Assembly (NCBI RefSeq): GCF_022436705.1
Contig: NZ_JAKUHT010000003.1
Coordinates: forward strand, 372,001 to 436,000
Direction of reading: 5' to 3'
Origin: Nocardioides sp. CFH 31398
GTDB lineage: Bacteria > Actinomycetota > Actinomycetes > Propionibacteriales > Nocardioidaceae
DNA length: 64,000 nt
Below the pieces are notes generated by a model that was not told where the DNA came from, made no database searches, and saw nothing but the letters and a program-made list of their open reading frames with translations. Shown piece after piece: positions 41,950-50,103 of this stretch (positions within the stretch are counted from its first letter, which is position 1; every line of letters begins with the position of its first letter). The position numbers and the translations under genes are program-made.

Positions 41950-41971
41950 CCGCGGTTCGACGGAGGACGGG

Positions 41972-42361
41972 TCAGCCGGCCCGCTCGAGGGTCCCGCGCG
42001 GCGTGCGGTCCCAGGCGTTGTCGGGACGGGCGACGTCGTCGTCGTCCTCGTTCGACAGCCCGAAGGTCTCGACGTGCGCGCGGCGCGAGGTCAGGAACTC
42101 GGTGGAGAACCGGAGCGTCAGGCGGCCGTCGACCCCGGGTCGTCGGACGAGCTCGATGCGCTCGGGCCGGACCCTCGAGTCTTCCTCGGCCAGCAGCACC
42201 CGCGGGCGCGCCCGGTCGCTCGACGCCAGGACCTCGTAGCCGACCCCGCCGCTGCGGAGCTGCACGTTGAACCCCTGGTCGAGTCGGGCATCGGGGTCCC
42301 GGGGAAACAGGCGGGCGAACTGCACCGAGACCGTGAAGAGGCCACCCTCACGGCGGGGCAT
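41972..42361 (-). CDS. Hypothetical protein
   Basis: A 129-residue frame beginning MPRREGGLFTVSVQFARLFP. It has alternating strand-like segments (FNVQLRSGGVGYEVLASSDR, GRLTLRFSTEFLTSRRAHVE) and an acidic NEDDDD near the end. No domain is recognised. The ATG has no clear ribosome binding site, and the frame may continue upstream of it, so the true N-terminus is uncertain. Confidence 0.4.
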   Translation of the reverse strand: MPRREGGLFTVSVQFARLFPRDPDARLDQGFNVQLRSGGVGYEVLASSDRARPRVLLAEEDSRVRPERIELVRRPGVDGRLTLRFSTEFLTSRRAHVETFGLSNEDDDDVARPDNAWDRTPRGTLERAG

Positions 42362-42582
42362 CCGGTACCGGACCTGGGTCAGGTCCGCGCGCCGGCGGGC
42401 CGCAGGGCCCTGGCCCTCGGCGTCGCCGCGCGGGTCGCCGATCCGGGCGTCCGAGGGGAGCCGCGAACGCGGTGAGTGGGCGCACGGTGCCTACCGATCA
42501 GGAGGAGGACGGCTCGGGCCCGAGAGGGCGTGACCGTACCCCGGCGCACCCCCGTGCGGACACCGTCGCGCCGTGTCGTCAC

Positions 42583-42588
42583 TAGGCT
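42583..42588 (+). promoter_or_regulatory. -10 hexamer of the zinc-ribbon gene
   Basis: TAGGCT, 6 nt before the ATG at 42595. Confidence 0.5.
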
Positions 42589-42594
42589 CGCCGC

Positions 42595-42798
42595 ATGTTC
42601 TTCCTCTTCGGCTTCGGCACCAAGCGTCAGCACGTCGGAGCCGGGTCGGCGCGGACCTGCCCGCGCTGTCACAACCACACGCAGTGGGGCCGGGTGAAGG
42701 AGTTCAAGCAGTTCACGCTCTTCTTCATCCCGGTGGCGCGCTGGAACCGCAAGGAGCTCGAGGTCTGCGGCATCTGCGGGGCGGCCGTCCAGCTCTGA
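42595..42798 (+). CDS. Zinc-ribbon domain protein
   Basis: A 67-residue protein. An N-terminal hydrophobic stretch MFFLFGFGTKRQHVG is followed by two zinc knuckles, CPRCHN and CGICG, separated by KEFKQFTLFFIPVARWNRKE. It is a conserved small actinobacterial zinc-ribbon family of unknown role. Leaderless start, monocistronic. Confidence 0.75.
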   Translation: MFFLFGFGTKRQHVGAGSARTCPRCHNHTQWGRVKEFKQFTLFFIPVARWNRKELEVCGICGAAVQL

Positions 42799-42825
42799 TG
42801 ACGCCGGGGCGGGGCCGGACAGGCC

Positions 42826-44199
42826 TCAGGCCAGGCCCGACAGCCCCACCACGACCCCGAGCAGCGCGCAGACGCCCAGCGTGCGCAGCACCGACCACCC
42901 GCGCCAGAACAGCAGCAGCCCGGCGACGACCGCGATCGCGAGCGGCGCCCACTGCAGGGAGGTCAGGACGGGGTACTCGACGTCCACCGGTCCGGCCGTG
43001 AGCCGGCCCGTGTCGGCGAAGAGCGTGTGGACGGTGAAGAACACCGCGAGGCTCGCGATGACGCCGACGACGGCGGCGGTGATCCCGGTGAGCGCGGTCG
43101 ACAGGGTGCGGTTGCCACGCAGCCGCTCGACGTACGGCGCGCCCAGCAGGATGAACAGGAAGCTCGGCACGAACGTCACCCACGTCGTGATCAGCGCCGC
43201 GATGACGGCGGCGACCCAGGGGTCGAGCTCGCCGGGGTTGCGGTAGGCGCCCAGGAACGCGACGAACTGCACGACCATGATCAGCGGTCCCGGGGTGGTC
43301 TCGGCGAGGGCCAGGCCGCGGACCATCTCGCCGGGGGCGAGCCAGCCGTACACCTCGACCGCCTGCTGCGCGACGTAGGCGAGGACGGCGTACGCGCCGC
43401 CGAAGGTCACGATCGCGGCGCCCGAGAAGAACAGGCCCTGGTCGACGAGCACGCTCGAGCGGCCGAGCAGCAGGGCCGCGGCGGCGACCGGGGCCACCCA
43501 CAGCACGAGGCCGACGACGAGCGTCAGCGTCGTACGACGCCCCGACGGTCGTTCCGTGTGGAGGGCGTCGTCGCTGATGAGCGGCGCGGGTCCGGTGTCG
43601 GCGGCGGACGCCTTCGGGGCACGGGTCAGGTCCGGGATGGCCCGGCCCAGGAGCCAACCGGCGAGCGCGGCGACGGCGACGACCAGCGGGAAGGGCGCGG
43701 CGAGGAAGGTCAGGGCCACGAACGACACCGCGGCCAGGACGACGAGCGCCGGGTGGCCCAGGCCCTTCCTGCTGACCTTGATCACGGCCTGCACGACGAT
43801 CGCGATCACCGCGGGCGCGAGCCCGAGGAAGACGGAGGCGACGAGGTCGGTCTCGCCGTACGCGACGTAGACGCCCGACAGCACGAGCAGCGCGACGACG
43901 CCGGGGAGCACGAACAGCACCCCGGCGACCAGCGCGCCCCTCACGCCGTTGAGCAGCCACCCGACGTACGTCGCGAGCTGCTGGGCCTCGGGGCCGGGCA
44001 GGAGCGTGCAGTACGACAGGGCGAAGAGGAACCGCTGCTGGCCGATCCAGCGCTTCTCGTCGACCAGCGTGCGCTGCATGACGGCGATCTGGCCGGCGGG
44101 GCCGCCGAAGGTCTGCAGCGAGATCGCGAACCACGCGCGGGTGGCCTCGCGCAGCGGGATGACGTCCTGGGTCCGGGGACGGTCGGGTGCCTGGCTCAT
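42826..44199 (-). CDS. chrA: Chromate transporter ChrA
   Basis: A 457-residue CHR-family transporter with two homologous halves, each with the family's FGGP/FGGAYAV and PGP motifs: SLQTFGGPAGQIAVMQR with LLPGPEAQQL in the first, AAIVTFGGAYAVLAYVAQQA with ETTPGPLIMVVQFVAFLGAY in the second. It expels chromate using the proton motive force. The ATG overlaps the stop of chrB-C (ATGA). It is last in the split-chrB operon. Confidence 0.93.
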   Translation of the reverse strand: MSQAPDRPRTQDVIPLREATRAWFAISLQTFGGPAGQIAVMQRTLVDEKRWIGQQRFLFALSYCTLLPGPEAQQLATYVGWLLNGVRGALVAGVLFVLPGVVALLVLSGVYVAYGETDLVASVFLGLAPAVIAIVVQAVIKVSRKGLGHPALVVLAAVSFVALTFLAAPFPLVVAVAALAGWLLGRAIPDLTRAPKASAADTGPAPLISDDALHTERPSGRRTTLTLVVGLVLWVAPVAAAALLLGRSSVLVDQGLFFSGAAIVTFGGAYAVLAYVAQQAVEVYGWLAPGEMVRGLALAETTPGPLIMVVQFVAFLGAYRNPGELDPWVAAVIAALITTWVTFVPSFLFILLGAPYVERLRGNRTLSTALTGITAAVVGVIASLAVFFTVHTLFADTGRLTAGPVDVEYPVLTSLQWAPLAIAVVAGLLLFWRGWSVLRTLGVCALLGVVVGLSGLA

Positions 44200-44630
44200 G
44201 CGGGGGCGCTCCTGTCGAGGACGTAGCCGCGTCGGAAGTAGTGGGCGAGGCCGTCGAACACCGGCCCGGACAGCGCGAGGACGGTGTGGTCGTCCTGCGT
44301 CATCGACAACCCGCGCAGGACGACGTCCAGGCCGGGCACCTCGGGGGCGTCGTACCGGTCGTCCTCGAGGTCGGCCTCGTGGACGATGGCGGCGATGCGC
44401 CACAGGACGGGGTCGTCGAGGTCGTGGCGGCGCAGGATCGTCTCGAAGGTGCAGTCGTCGCCGTGGTGGCCGTAGTCGACGCCGCGCATGTCGAACGGGG
44501 TCGCGTCGTCGGGGACGTCGGCCGGGTCGTCGACGAAGAGGAAACATGCCTCTTTGTCGACATGTCGCTTGATCAACCAGGCGGACGCCGCACGGTCGAT
44601 GTGGATGCCGGCTCGCGTGGCCCACCTCAT
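44196..44630 (-). CDS. Chromate resistance protein, ChrB C-terminal domain
   Basis: A 144-residue protein matching the C-terminal half of ChrB: MRWATRAGIHIDRAASAWLI, KRHVDKEACFLFVDDP, FDMRGVDYGHHGDDCTFETI, and IAAIVHEADLEDDRYD. The His/Asp/Glu pattern suggests metal binding. ATGA overlaps on both sides join it to the N-terminal-domain gene and chrA. In other bacteria the two halves form one protein; here they are separate genes and must act in trans. Confidence 0.88.
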   Translation of the reverse strand: MRWATRAGIHIDRAASAWLIKRHVDKEACFLFVDDPADVPDDATPFDMRGVDYGHHGDDCTFETILRRHDLDDPVLWRIAAIVHEADLEDDRYDAPEVPGLDVVLRGLSMTQDDHTVLALSGPVFDGLAHYFRRGYVLDRSAPA

Positions 44631-45133
44631 CGGGCGGCCTCCGCGCGCTCGTGGTCCGTCCGCGGCGACGGGGCGATCGCCCGGACGGCGGCCGCCGCGG
44701 CGTCCCGCTCGGGCGGGGGGAAGTAGTCGCGGCGCTGGATCGCCCGCAGGGTCCGGCGCAGCCGCCGCACCACGCGGAGGTCCTCGACGACGGGGCCGAG
44801 CTCGGCGACCTCCGCCGTCAGCCGGCGGTACTCCTCGGCGCGCGCGTCGGCCATGCCGCGCACGAGGCGCTGCTCGTCGGCGCGGGTGAGCGTCTGCGCC
44901 CGGAGCAGCAGCGCGCTGCCGTCGGCCTCGAGGACACGGTCGGCCACCCACTCGAGGTGCTCGCGGGTCCGCGGGTCCTCGGGCAGGGCCACCGCGCCGT
45001 CCCCCAGCTGGGCCACCCCCAGCGCGCGGAGCCGGCGCCAGACGGCGATGCGCGGGGTCGAGGGCTCACGGGGCACGCGGTAGAGCAGGCAGACCCAGGG
45101 CCAGGACTCCGCGGCGACACCCGATGTAACCAC
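44627..45133 (-). CDS. chrB: Chromate resistance protein, ChrB N-terminal domain
   Basis: A 168-residue protein like the ChrB N-terminal part: WPWVCLLYRVPREPSTPRIA, VWRRLRALGVAQLGDGAVAL, and the helical EYRRLTAEVAELGPVVEDLR. ChrB is the chromate-sensing regulator of chrA. The GTG start is supported by TACCTT 6 nt upstream, and a near-perfect dyad covers the start codon, so it may repress its own operon. First gene of chrB(N)-chrB(C)-chrA. Confidence 0.85.
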   Translation of the reverse strand: MVTSGVAAESWPWVCLLYRVPREPSTPRIAVWRRLRALGVAQLGDGAVALPEDPRTREHLEWVADRVLEADGSALLLRAQTLTRADEQRLVRGMADARAEEYRRLTAEVAELGPVVEDLRVVRRLRRTLRAIQRRDYFPPPERDAAAAAVRAIAPSPRTDHERAEAAR

Positions 45134-45145
45134 GGTTTCAAGGTA
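45126..45145 (-). promoter_or_regulatory. chr operon promoter and start-codon dyad
   Basis: TACCTT (minus strand, 45145-45140) lies 6 nt before the GTG. The dyad GAAACC-GT-GGTTAC (45139-45126, one mismatch) covers the start codon directly downstream. Bound ChrB would block this leaderless promoter. Confidence 0.45.
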
Positions 45146-45257
45146 GACAATGGCCGGGCTGCGGTCAACGGCGGGGTCGCGCTAGCGTCGTAGGACCACC
45201 ACGCTGCAGCCCCCGGCGCGGACCGACGCCACCGACCCGGCCGACCCGGGAGGCTCC

Positions 45258-46361
45258 GTGACCCGCCCCGACCGCTCGCCGTGGGCTGCGCTGCTGCGCG
45301 CGGCCCGGCGTCCGGGCACCCAGACCGACGCGCTGCAGGTCGTCAAGGCCGTCGTGGCCGGGACCCTGGCCTGGGTGCTCACCGCCGAGGTCCTCGGCCT
45401 CGCGTCGCCGTACCTCGCGCCGTGGACCGCGCTGCTCGCCGTCCACGCGACCGTCTACCGCTCGGTGCACCGAGGGGCGCAGTCGGTGGCGGCCACGTTC
45501 CTCGGGGTGGTGCTGGCCTTCGGGGCGTCGTCCCTGCTCGGGGACGGCGTGCTGACGCTCGCGCTGGCGCTGCTGGTGGGCCTCGTGGTGGCCCGTCTGC
45601 CGGGCCTGCGCACCGAGGGCGTCGCCGTCGCGACGACCGCGCTGTTCGTCCTGACCGGTGGCATGGCGGACGACGTCGTCCTGCTGGGCGAGCGGTTGGC
45701 GGCGACCGGCGTCGGGGTCGTGGTGGCGCTGGTGGTCAACGTGGTGCTGGTGCCGCCGGTGAGCGACCGCAGCGCCGTCCTCGCCCTCGACCGCGTCAAC
45801 GCCCACCTGGGGCGGCTGCTGGCCGGGATGGCCGAGGACCTGTGCGGCCCCGAGCTCGGCTCCGAGCTCTCCGAGGGCTGGATGGCGCGCACCCGCGAGA
45901 TCGACGACGAGCTGGCGGACGCGCGAGGCTGGGTGCGGCAGACCGTGGAGAGCCACTGGTGGAACCCGCGACGGCGGCTCGACCCCGGTCGGCTCAGCGA
46001 CCCGGACTCGATGGACGAGGTGCTGCGCCCGCTCGAGGTGGGCGTGGCGAGCGTCCGCGGGATGGCCCGGGCGATCCACGAGTCCACCGCGTCGTCGCAG
46101 GAGTGGGACGCCGACTTCCGCGACGCCTGGATCGACCTGCTCGGTCGGACCGGACGCCGCGTCGCCGACCCGAGCGCCGAGGTGGGCGAGCTCGCCGCCG
46201 ACCTGCGCTCCCTCACCCGCGCCATCGGTCGCGACGGTCTCGAGGGCCTGCTGTGGCCGCTCTACGGACGCCTGATCTCCGACCTGGGCGACATCGTCGA
46301 GATCGTGGACGACGTCGCCTCGTCGTCGGCGGTGCGCCGCGGGCGGACGTCGTCCGGCTGA
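45258..46361 (+). CDS. FUSC/aromatic-acid-exporter-like membrane protein
   Basis: A 367-residue protein. The N-terminal membrane domain has about six spans (LQVVKAVVAGTLAWVLTAEV, YLAPWTALLAVHATVYRSVH, then a Gly/Val/Leu-rich run to VVNVVLVPP), and a helical cytoplasmic domain follows (about residues 185-350). This layout fits the FUSC/ArAE family of putative exporters; the substrate is unknown. The GTG start follows GGGAGG. It is divergent from the chr operon. Confidence 0.8.
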   Translation: MTRPDRSPWAALLRAARRPGTQTDALQVVKAVVAGTLAWVLTAEVLGLASPYLAPWTALLAVHATVYRSVHRGAQSVAATFLGVVLAFGASSLLGDGVLTLALALLVGLVVARLPGLRTEGVAVATTALFVLTGGMADDVVLLGERLAATGVGVVVALVVNVVLVPPVSDRSAVLALDRVNAHLGRLLAGMAEDLCGPELGSELSEGWMARTREIDDELADARGWVRQTVESHWWNPRRRLDPGRLSDPDSMDEVLRPLEVGVASVRGMARAIHESTASSQEWDADFRDAWIDLLGRTGRRVADPSAEVGELAADLRSLTRAIGRDGLEGLLWPLYGRLISDLGDIVEIVDDVASSSAVRRGRTSSG

Positions 46362-46377
46362 CCGCGCCGCCGGCGGG

Positions 46378-47352
46378 TCACACCCGCTTCGACACCGACT
46401 GGTGGTGGGGGCGGCCCGGGTCGTCGAGGGCGGGGTCGGGGTCGTGGGCGCGGATCGCCTCCAGCTGCGCGCACACCGCGATGCCGTAGAAGAGCCCCAT
46501 CGCGGACAGCTGGCTCCACACCAGCAGGGCGATGATCCCGGCCAGCGGCCCGTACGTCGTGTCGAAGGACCCGCTGAGCCGGACGTAGAGGGCCAGGGCG
46601 GCCGCCGCGGTCGCCCCCAGGACGACGGCGACCCCCGACCCGAGCGCCAGCCACGACAGGGCCGGCTGCCGCCGCCGCGGGGCGTGGTTGAAGAGGGTGG
46701 CGATGGTGACGACGAGCAGCACGAGCCCGAGCGGCCAGCGGGCGACCTCGAACGCCACCCGGGCCCCGTCGGACCAGCCGTACTCCTCCGTCATCGCGTC
46801 GGCGAACGCCCCGCCGGCGACCAGGAGCGCGAGGCCCAGGCCGACCGGGGCGGCGAGGACGGCGGTGAACACCGCGGCGCGCCCGTACTTCCACAGCGCC
46901 GGGCGGTCCCGGCGGATCCCGTAGATCCGGTTGCTGCCCCGCTCGACCTGCGCCATCGCCGTCATCATGGTGAGCGCGGCCAGGCCCAGGCCCAGCACGA
47001 GCGCCACCTCCCCGGACTCCTCCGAGCCCTCCGCCGCCCGCGCCAGCGCGTCGTCGCTGCCGCCGCCCGGCGCCACGGCGTTCACGGTCGTGCCGATGAC
47101 CCGCGACCAGGCGTCGTCGTCGACGTCCGCGGCGATGCCCGCCACCGCCAGCAGGAACGGGACGACGGCCAGCGCGGTCTGCAGCGCCAGCGCACGGGAG
47201 TTGGTGAAGCCGTCGCCGTACCGGAACCGCCGGAACGACTGGACGGCGATCGCCTTGAGCCCGTGCCGGCGGACGAGGTGCCAGGCGTCCTCGGCGTCGA
47301 GCTCCTCGCCGTCCATCTCGACCGTGACGGGCACGAGCCGAGCGGTGGTCAT
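46378..47352 (-). CDS. YihY/BrkB family membrane protein
   Basis: A 324-residue protein with six spans in the BrkB pattern: DGFTNSRALALQTALAVVPF, then LVLGLGLAALTMMTAMAQVE, RGSNRIYGIRRDRP, PLGLVLLVVTIATLFNHAPR, and DTTYGPLAGIIALLVWSQLS. The family's function is unsettled (once misassigned as RNase BN). The ATG has TAACCT 6 nt upstream. It converges with the FUSC-like gene. Confidence 0.88.
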   Translation of the reverse strand: MTTARLVPVTVEMDGEELDAEDAWHLVRRHGLKAIAVQSFRRFRYGDGFTNSRALALQTALAVVPFLLAVAGIAADVDDDAWSRVIGTTVNAVAPGGGSDDALARAAEGSEESGEVALVLGLGLAALTMMTAMAQVERGSNRIYGIRRDRPALWKYGRAAVFTAVLAAPVGLGLALLVAGGAFADAMTEEYGWSDGARVAFEVARWPLGLVLLVVTIATLFNHAPRRRQPALSWLALGSGVAVVLGATAAAALALYVRLSGSFDTTYGPLAGIIALLVWSQLSAMGLFYGIAVCAQLEAIRAHDPDPALDDPGRPHHQSVSKRV

Positions 47353-47358
47353 GAGGTG

Positions 47359-47364
47359 AGGTTA
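47359..47364 (-). promoter_or_regulatory. -10 hexamer of the YihY gene
   Basis: TAACCT on the minus strand, 6 nt before the ATG at 47352. Confidence 0.45.
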
Positions 47365-47457
47365 GGCCTACGACTGCGAGCTGCTCATGCGCATGGCTCC
47401 GACCCGACCCTGCGACGCCATCAGCCACAGAAACACAGATGAGGCAGGGTGGGAAGC

Positions 47458-48495
47458 ATGACCAAGATGTGGGGAATCCACAACGACACCCTGGGAGCCG
47501 AACTCGTTGAGGGCGGATTCGTGTCGATCGGCTGGGAAGAAATACCAGACCTAAGAACGATCGGCGCCGATCGTGAACGCATCAAGCGGCTGGTTCGGAC
47601 CACCTACCCGCAGATCAAGCCGGGCGCCGTGCCCGTGAGGGCCGGAGTTCTTCACCGGTTTGCCTTCGAGATGTCCGAGGGCGATCTGATCGTTGCCCCG
47701 TACAAGCCGGACAGCACGCTGAACTTCGGTGTGGTGAGCGGACCCTACGTTTTCGACGAGGTCGCCGGGCGCCACCCGCATCGGCGTCCTGTGCGATGGA
47801 TGAGGGTCGGTGTCGCCAGGGGGCTTTTCCCCCAATCTGCGCTCTACGAGATTGGTTCAGCCGTCACTCTGTTTCGGGTGCGCAAGCATGAAGACATCTT
47901 CCGAGCCTTCTTGAACACATCCTCGGAGGAGTCTTTCGAGCGGACGACGGTGGTCACGCCTCCAGACGTCTCCGATACAGACCTCGAGGAAGAGGCAAAG
48001 AGCGAGATCAGCGCCGATCGCATCGACGAACACACTCGAGACTTCATCGTGAAGGTGCTGCTGACCGAGTTGTCGCATGAACAATTCGAGCACTTCACTG
48101 CCGGGCTCCTGCGTGCCATGGGCTACCAGGCGAGAGTGACGCCCTACTCCGCTGATGGAGGCGTCGACGTCATCGCGCACAAGGACGCACTGGGCCTGGA
48201 ACCCCCACTGATCAAGGTCCAGTGCAAACACACGACAGCGACCCAAAGTCGGCCGGATGTCCAGCGCCTGATCGGCACACTGGCGTCGAATGAGGTCGGT
48301 CTCTTTGTGACCCTCGGTTCGTTCTCGAAGGATGCCGTCGACCTCGAGAGGGAGAGGCAGAACCTCCGGCTTTTCGGAGGGTCGGATCTCACGCGACTCA
48401 CGCTGGAGCACTACGCGCGCTTGCCCGCCCGGTGGAGGGATCAGATTCCACTCCGTCCGATGCTTGTCGTTGACCGACCACCGGAGGCTCAGTAG
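47458..48495 (+). CDS. Mrr-like restriction endonuclease
   Basis: A 345-residue protein. The N-terminal about 150 residues (KMWGIHNDTLGAELVEGGFV, SIGWEEIPDL, GDLIVAPYKPDSTLNFGVVS) resemble the module found in COG4127-type restriction proteins. The C-terminal Mrr catalytic domain (about 195-325) has HEQFEHFTAGLLRAMGYQAR, then GGVDVIAHKD and IKVQCKH, giving the D-QxK nuclease core. Such enzymes cut modified foreign DNA. Codons end in A/T far more often than in the neighbours and there is no partner methylase, so it looks like a transferred stand-alone defence gene. The ATG with GGGAAG just upstream was chosen. Confidence 0.82.
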   Translation: MTKMWGIHNDTLGAELVEGGFVSIGWEEIPDLRTIGADRERIKRLVRTTYPQIKPGAVPVRAGVLHRFAFEMSEGDLIVAPYKPDSTLNFGVVSGPYVFDEVAGRHPHRRPVRWMRVGVARGLFPQSALYEIGSAVTLFRVRKHEDIFRAFLNTSSEESFERTTVVTPPDVSDTDLEEEAKSEISADRIDEHTRDFIVKVLLTELSHEQFEHFTAGLLRAMGYQARVTPYSADGGVDVIAHKDALGLEPPLIKVQCKHTTATQSRPDVQRLIGTLASNEVGLFVTLGSFSKDAVDLERERQNLRLFGGSDLTRLTLEHYARLPARWRDQIPLRPMLVVDRPPEAQ

Positions 48496-49049
48496 GGCAG
48501 GCTCGCCAACAGGGCGGCGTACGTGCCGTCGACGTCGCCCTCCCGGCTGCGGACCACCACGGCGCCGGGCCGCTCGGCGGCGAGCCGGGTGAGCACCGCG
48601 TGACGGTCACGGAGCACGTCGTCCCCGCCCTGGGCGGCGACGATCCCGCGGACCTGCTCGTGCCAGGGGTCGGCGGACTCGTCGGCGCCCCGGCCGCGAC
48701 GGTGGAAGCGCGCGACGGTGGCGTCGGCGGTGTCGAGCAGCACCCGCTCGACGAAGGCGGCGCCGACGTCGGTGGCGGCGGCCTCGAAGCGGGCGAGCTC
48801 GGCGGGGACCGCGAGCAGCTGGGGGAGGACGACGTCCCCGCTGTCGCGCAGGTACGCCGAGATCATGGCCAGCGCGGCGGGGCGGACCAGGCCGCCGGCG
48901 GTGAGGAAGTCGTCCTGCCACCCGCCGATCAGGGTCCGCAGCACGTCGATGTCACAGCACAACGTGCCGGGGTGGTCGGCGGCGTAGCGCCGCGCCAGGG
49001 TCGACTTCCCGATGCCGGGCGGGCCGTTGAGCAGCAGCAGCCGGGCCAT
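48489..49049 (-). CDS. P-loop kinase-like AAA family protein
   Basis: A 186-residue protein with Walker A in LLLLNGPPGIGKSTLARRYA, and the CCDIDVLRTLIGGW segment as in small ATP-dependent kinases (AAA_33/gluconate-kinase-like). The substrate is unknown. TAGCCT lies 7 nt before the ATG. It converges with the Mrr gene (7-bp overlap), and its GC-rich codons contrast with that gene. Confidence 0.8.
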   Translation of the reverse strand: MARLLLLNGPPGIGKSTLARRYAADHPGTLCCDIDVLRTLIGGWQDDFLTAGGLVRPAALAMISAYLRDSGDVVLPQLLAVPAELARFEAAATDVGAAFVERVLLDTADATVARFHRRGRGADESADPWHEQVRGIVAAQGGDDVLRDRHAVLTRLAAERPGAVVVRSREGDVDGTYAALLASLPY

Positions 49050-49056
49050 GGCGCCG

Positions 49057-49062
49057 AGGCTA
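49057..49062 (-). promoter_or_regulatory. -10 hexamer of the P-loop kinase gene
   Basis: TAGCCT on the minus strand, 7 nt before the ATG at 49049. Confidence 0.45.
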
Positions 49063-49069
49063 GCCAGCC

Positions 49070-50014
49070 TCAGTCCTGCGCGACCACGACGAGGACCTTG
49101 CCGCTCAGGGTGCCGGCCTCGGCGCGGGCGTGGACGTCGGGCAGGTCCTCCAGGGCGACCCGCTCGGTGACGAAGAGGCGGAGCTCGTCGCGGTCGACGC
49201 GCGCGGTCAGCTCCGCGAGCTGGGCCGCGTCGCTCTCGACGTACATGTCGACCCCTCGGACGCCACGGGGCTCGTCACTGGGAGCAGGCATCCAGACGGT
49301 CGTGCCCACCACCACCCCGTCGTCGGCGACGAGAGCGACCAGCGACGCGTAGGTGGCCGGGTCGACCGGTGCCAGGTTGAGCAGGACGTCGACGGGGTTG
49401 CCCACCGCCGTGAGGAGGTCGGTGGTCGTGTGGTCGACGACCTCGTCGGCTCCGAGCGCGCGGACCCGGTCGCGGCCCGTCGGGCCCGCCGTGGCGACCA
49501 CGTGGGCGCCGGCCGCACGGGCCAGCTGCACGGCGTACGCGCCGACGGCCCCGCCCGCGCCGTTGACCAGCACGCGTTGCCCGCGTCGCAGGTCCGCGTG
49601 GACGAAGAGCGCCTGGTACGCCGTGAGGCCGACGGTCGGCAGGACCGCGGCCTCAGCCAGGGGGACGGAGGTCGGAGCGGGCGCGAGCGACGCCGCCTCG
49701 ACGAGGACGTGGTCGGCCGCGGCACCGTCGGTGGCGAAGGGCAGGAACGCGACGACCGCGTCACCGACGGCGGGGCCCTCGACCCCGGGGCCGAGAGCGT
49801 CGACGACGCCGGCCACGTCGACGCCGGGCGTGTGGGGCAGCGCCATGGGCATCGGCCCCTGCATCCGCCCGGCACGGATGTTGTTCTCGACCCCGTTGAA
49901 CGACGTGCCGGCGACGCGGACCCGCACCTGACCCCGGCTCGGGTTCGGCACGTCGACGTCCTCGTGGCGCAGGACCTCGGGCCCGCCGTACTGGTGGAAG
50001 CGGATGGCTCTCAT
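49070..50014 (-). CDS. NADPH:quinone-oxidoreductase-like zinc-less MDR protein
   Basis: A 314-residue medium-chain reductase. The GroES-like part opens MRAIRFHQYGGPEVLRHEDV, with PHTPGVDVAGVVDALG. The Rossmann part has GQRVLVNGAGGAVGAYAVQL. Zinc ligands are not evident, as in quinone oxidoreductases. The ATG follows GGAGGAGAC. It is divergent from a MarR regulator with two palindromic operators between, so it is probably induced by a quinone or other electrophile. Confidence 0.87.
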   Translation of the reverse strand: MRAIRFHQYGGPEVLRHEDVDVPNPSRGQVRVRVAGTSFNGVENNIRAGRMQGPMPMALPHTPGVDVAGVVDALGPGVEGPAVGDAVVAFLPFATDGAAADHVLVEAASLAPAPTSVPLAEAAVLPTVGLTAYQALFVHADLRRGQRVLVNGAGGAVGAYAVQLARAAGAHVVATAGPTGRDRVRALGADEVVDHTTTDLLTAVGNPVDVLLNLAPVDPATYASLVALVADDGVVVGTTVWMPAPSDEPRGVRGVDMYVESDAAQLAELTARVDRDELRLFVTERVALEDLPDVHARAEAGTLSGKVLVVVAQD

Positions 50015-50031
50015 GGTGTCTCCTCCGTTGA

Positions 50032-50086
50032 TGCTTCGAATTCGAAACAACTATGGGAACGGTAGCGGTGCTTCGAATTCAAAGCA
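50032..50086. promoter_or_regulatory. Twin MarR operators
   Basis: TGCTTCGAATTCGAAACA (50032-50049) and TGCTTCGAATTCAAAGCA (50069-50086) are two near-perfect palindromes centred on GAATTC, 37 bp apart, between the divergent oxidoreductase and marR genes. The second ends 6 bp before the marR -10. Confidence 0.7.
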
Positions 50087-50091
50087 AGCCG

Positions 50092-50097
50092 TAGGAT
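50092..50097 (+). promoter_or_regulatory. -10 hexamer of marR
   Basis: TAGGAT, 6 nt before the ATG at 50104. Confidence 0.5.
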
Positions 50098-50103
50098 CAC
50101 GCC

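Noticed and set aside
42074..42475. 133-codon plus-strand frame opposite the hypothetical gene at 41972-42361
   Set aside because: Gly/Arg/Ala/Glu-rich with no structure; the minus-strand frame looks more protein-like, although that call is also uncertain.
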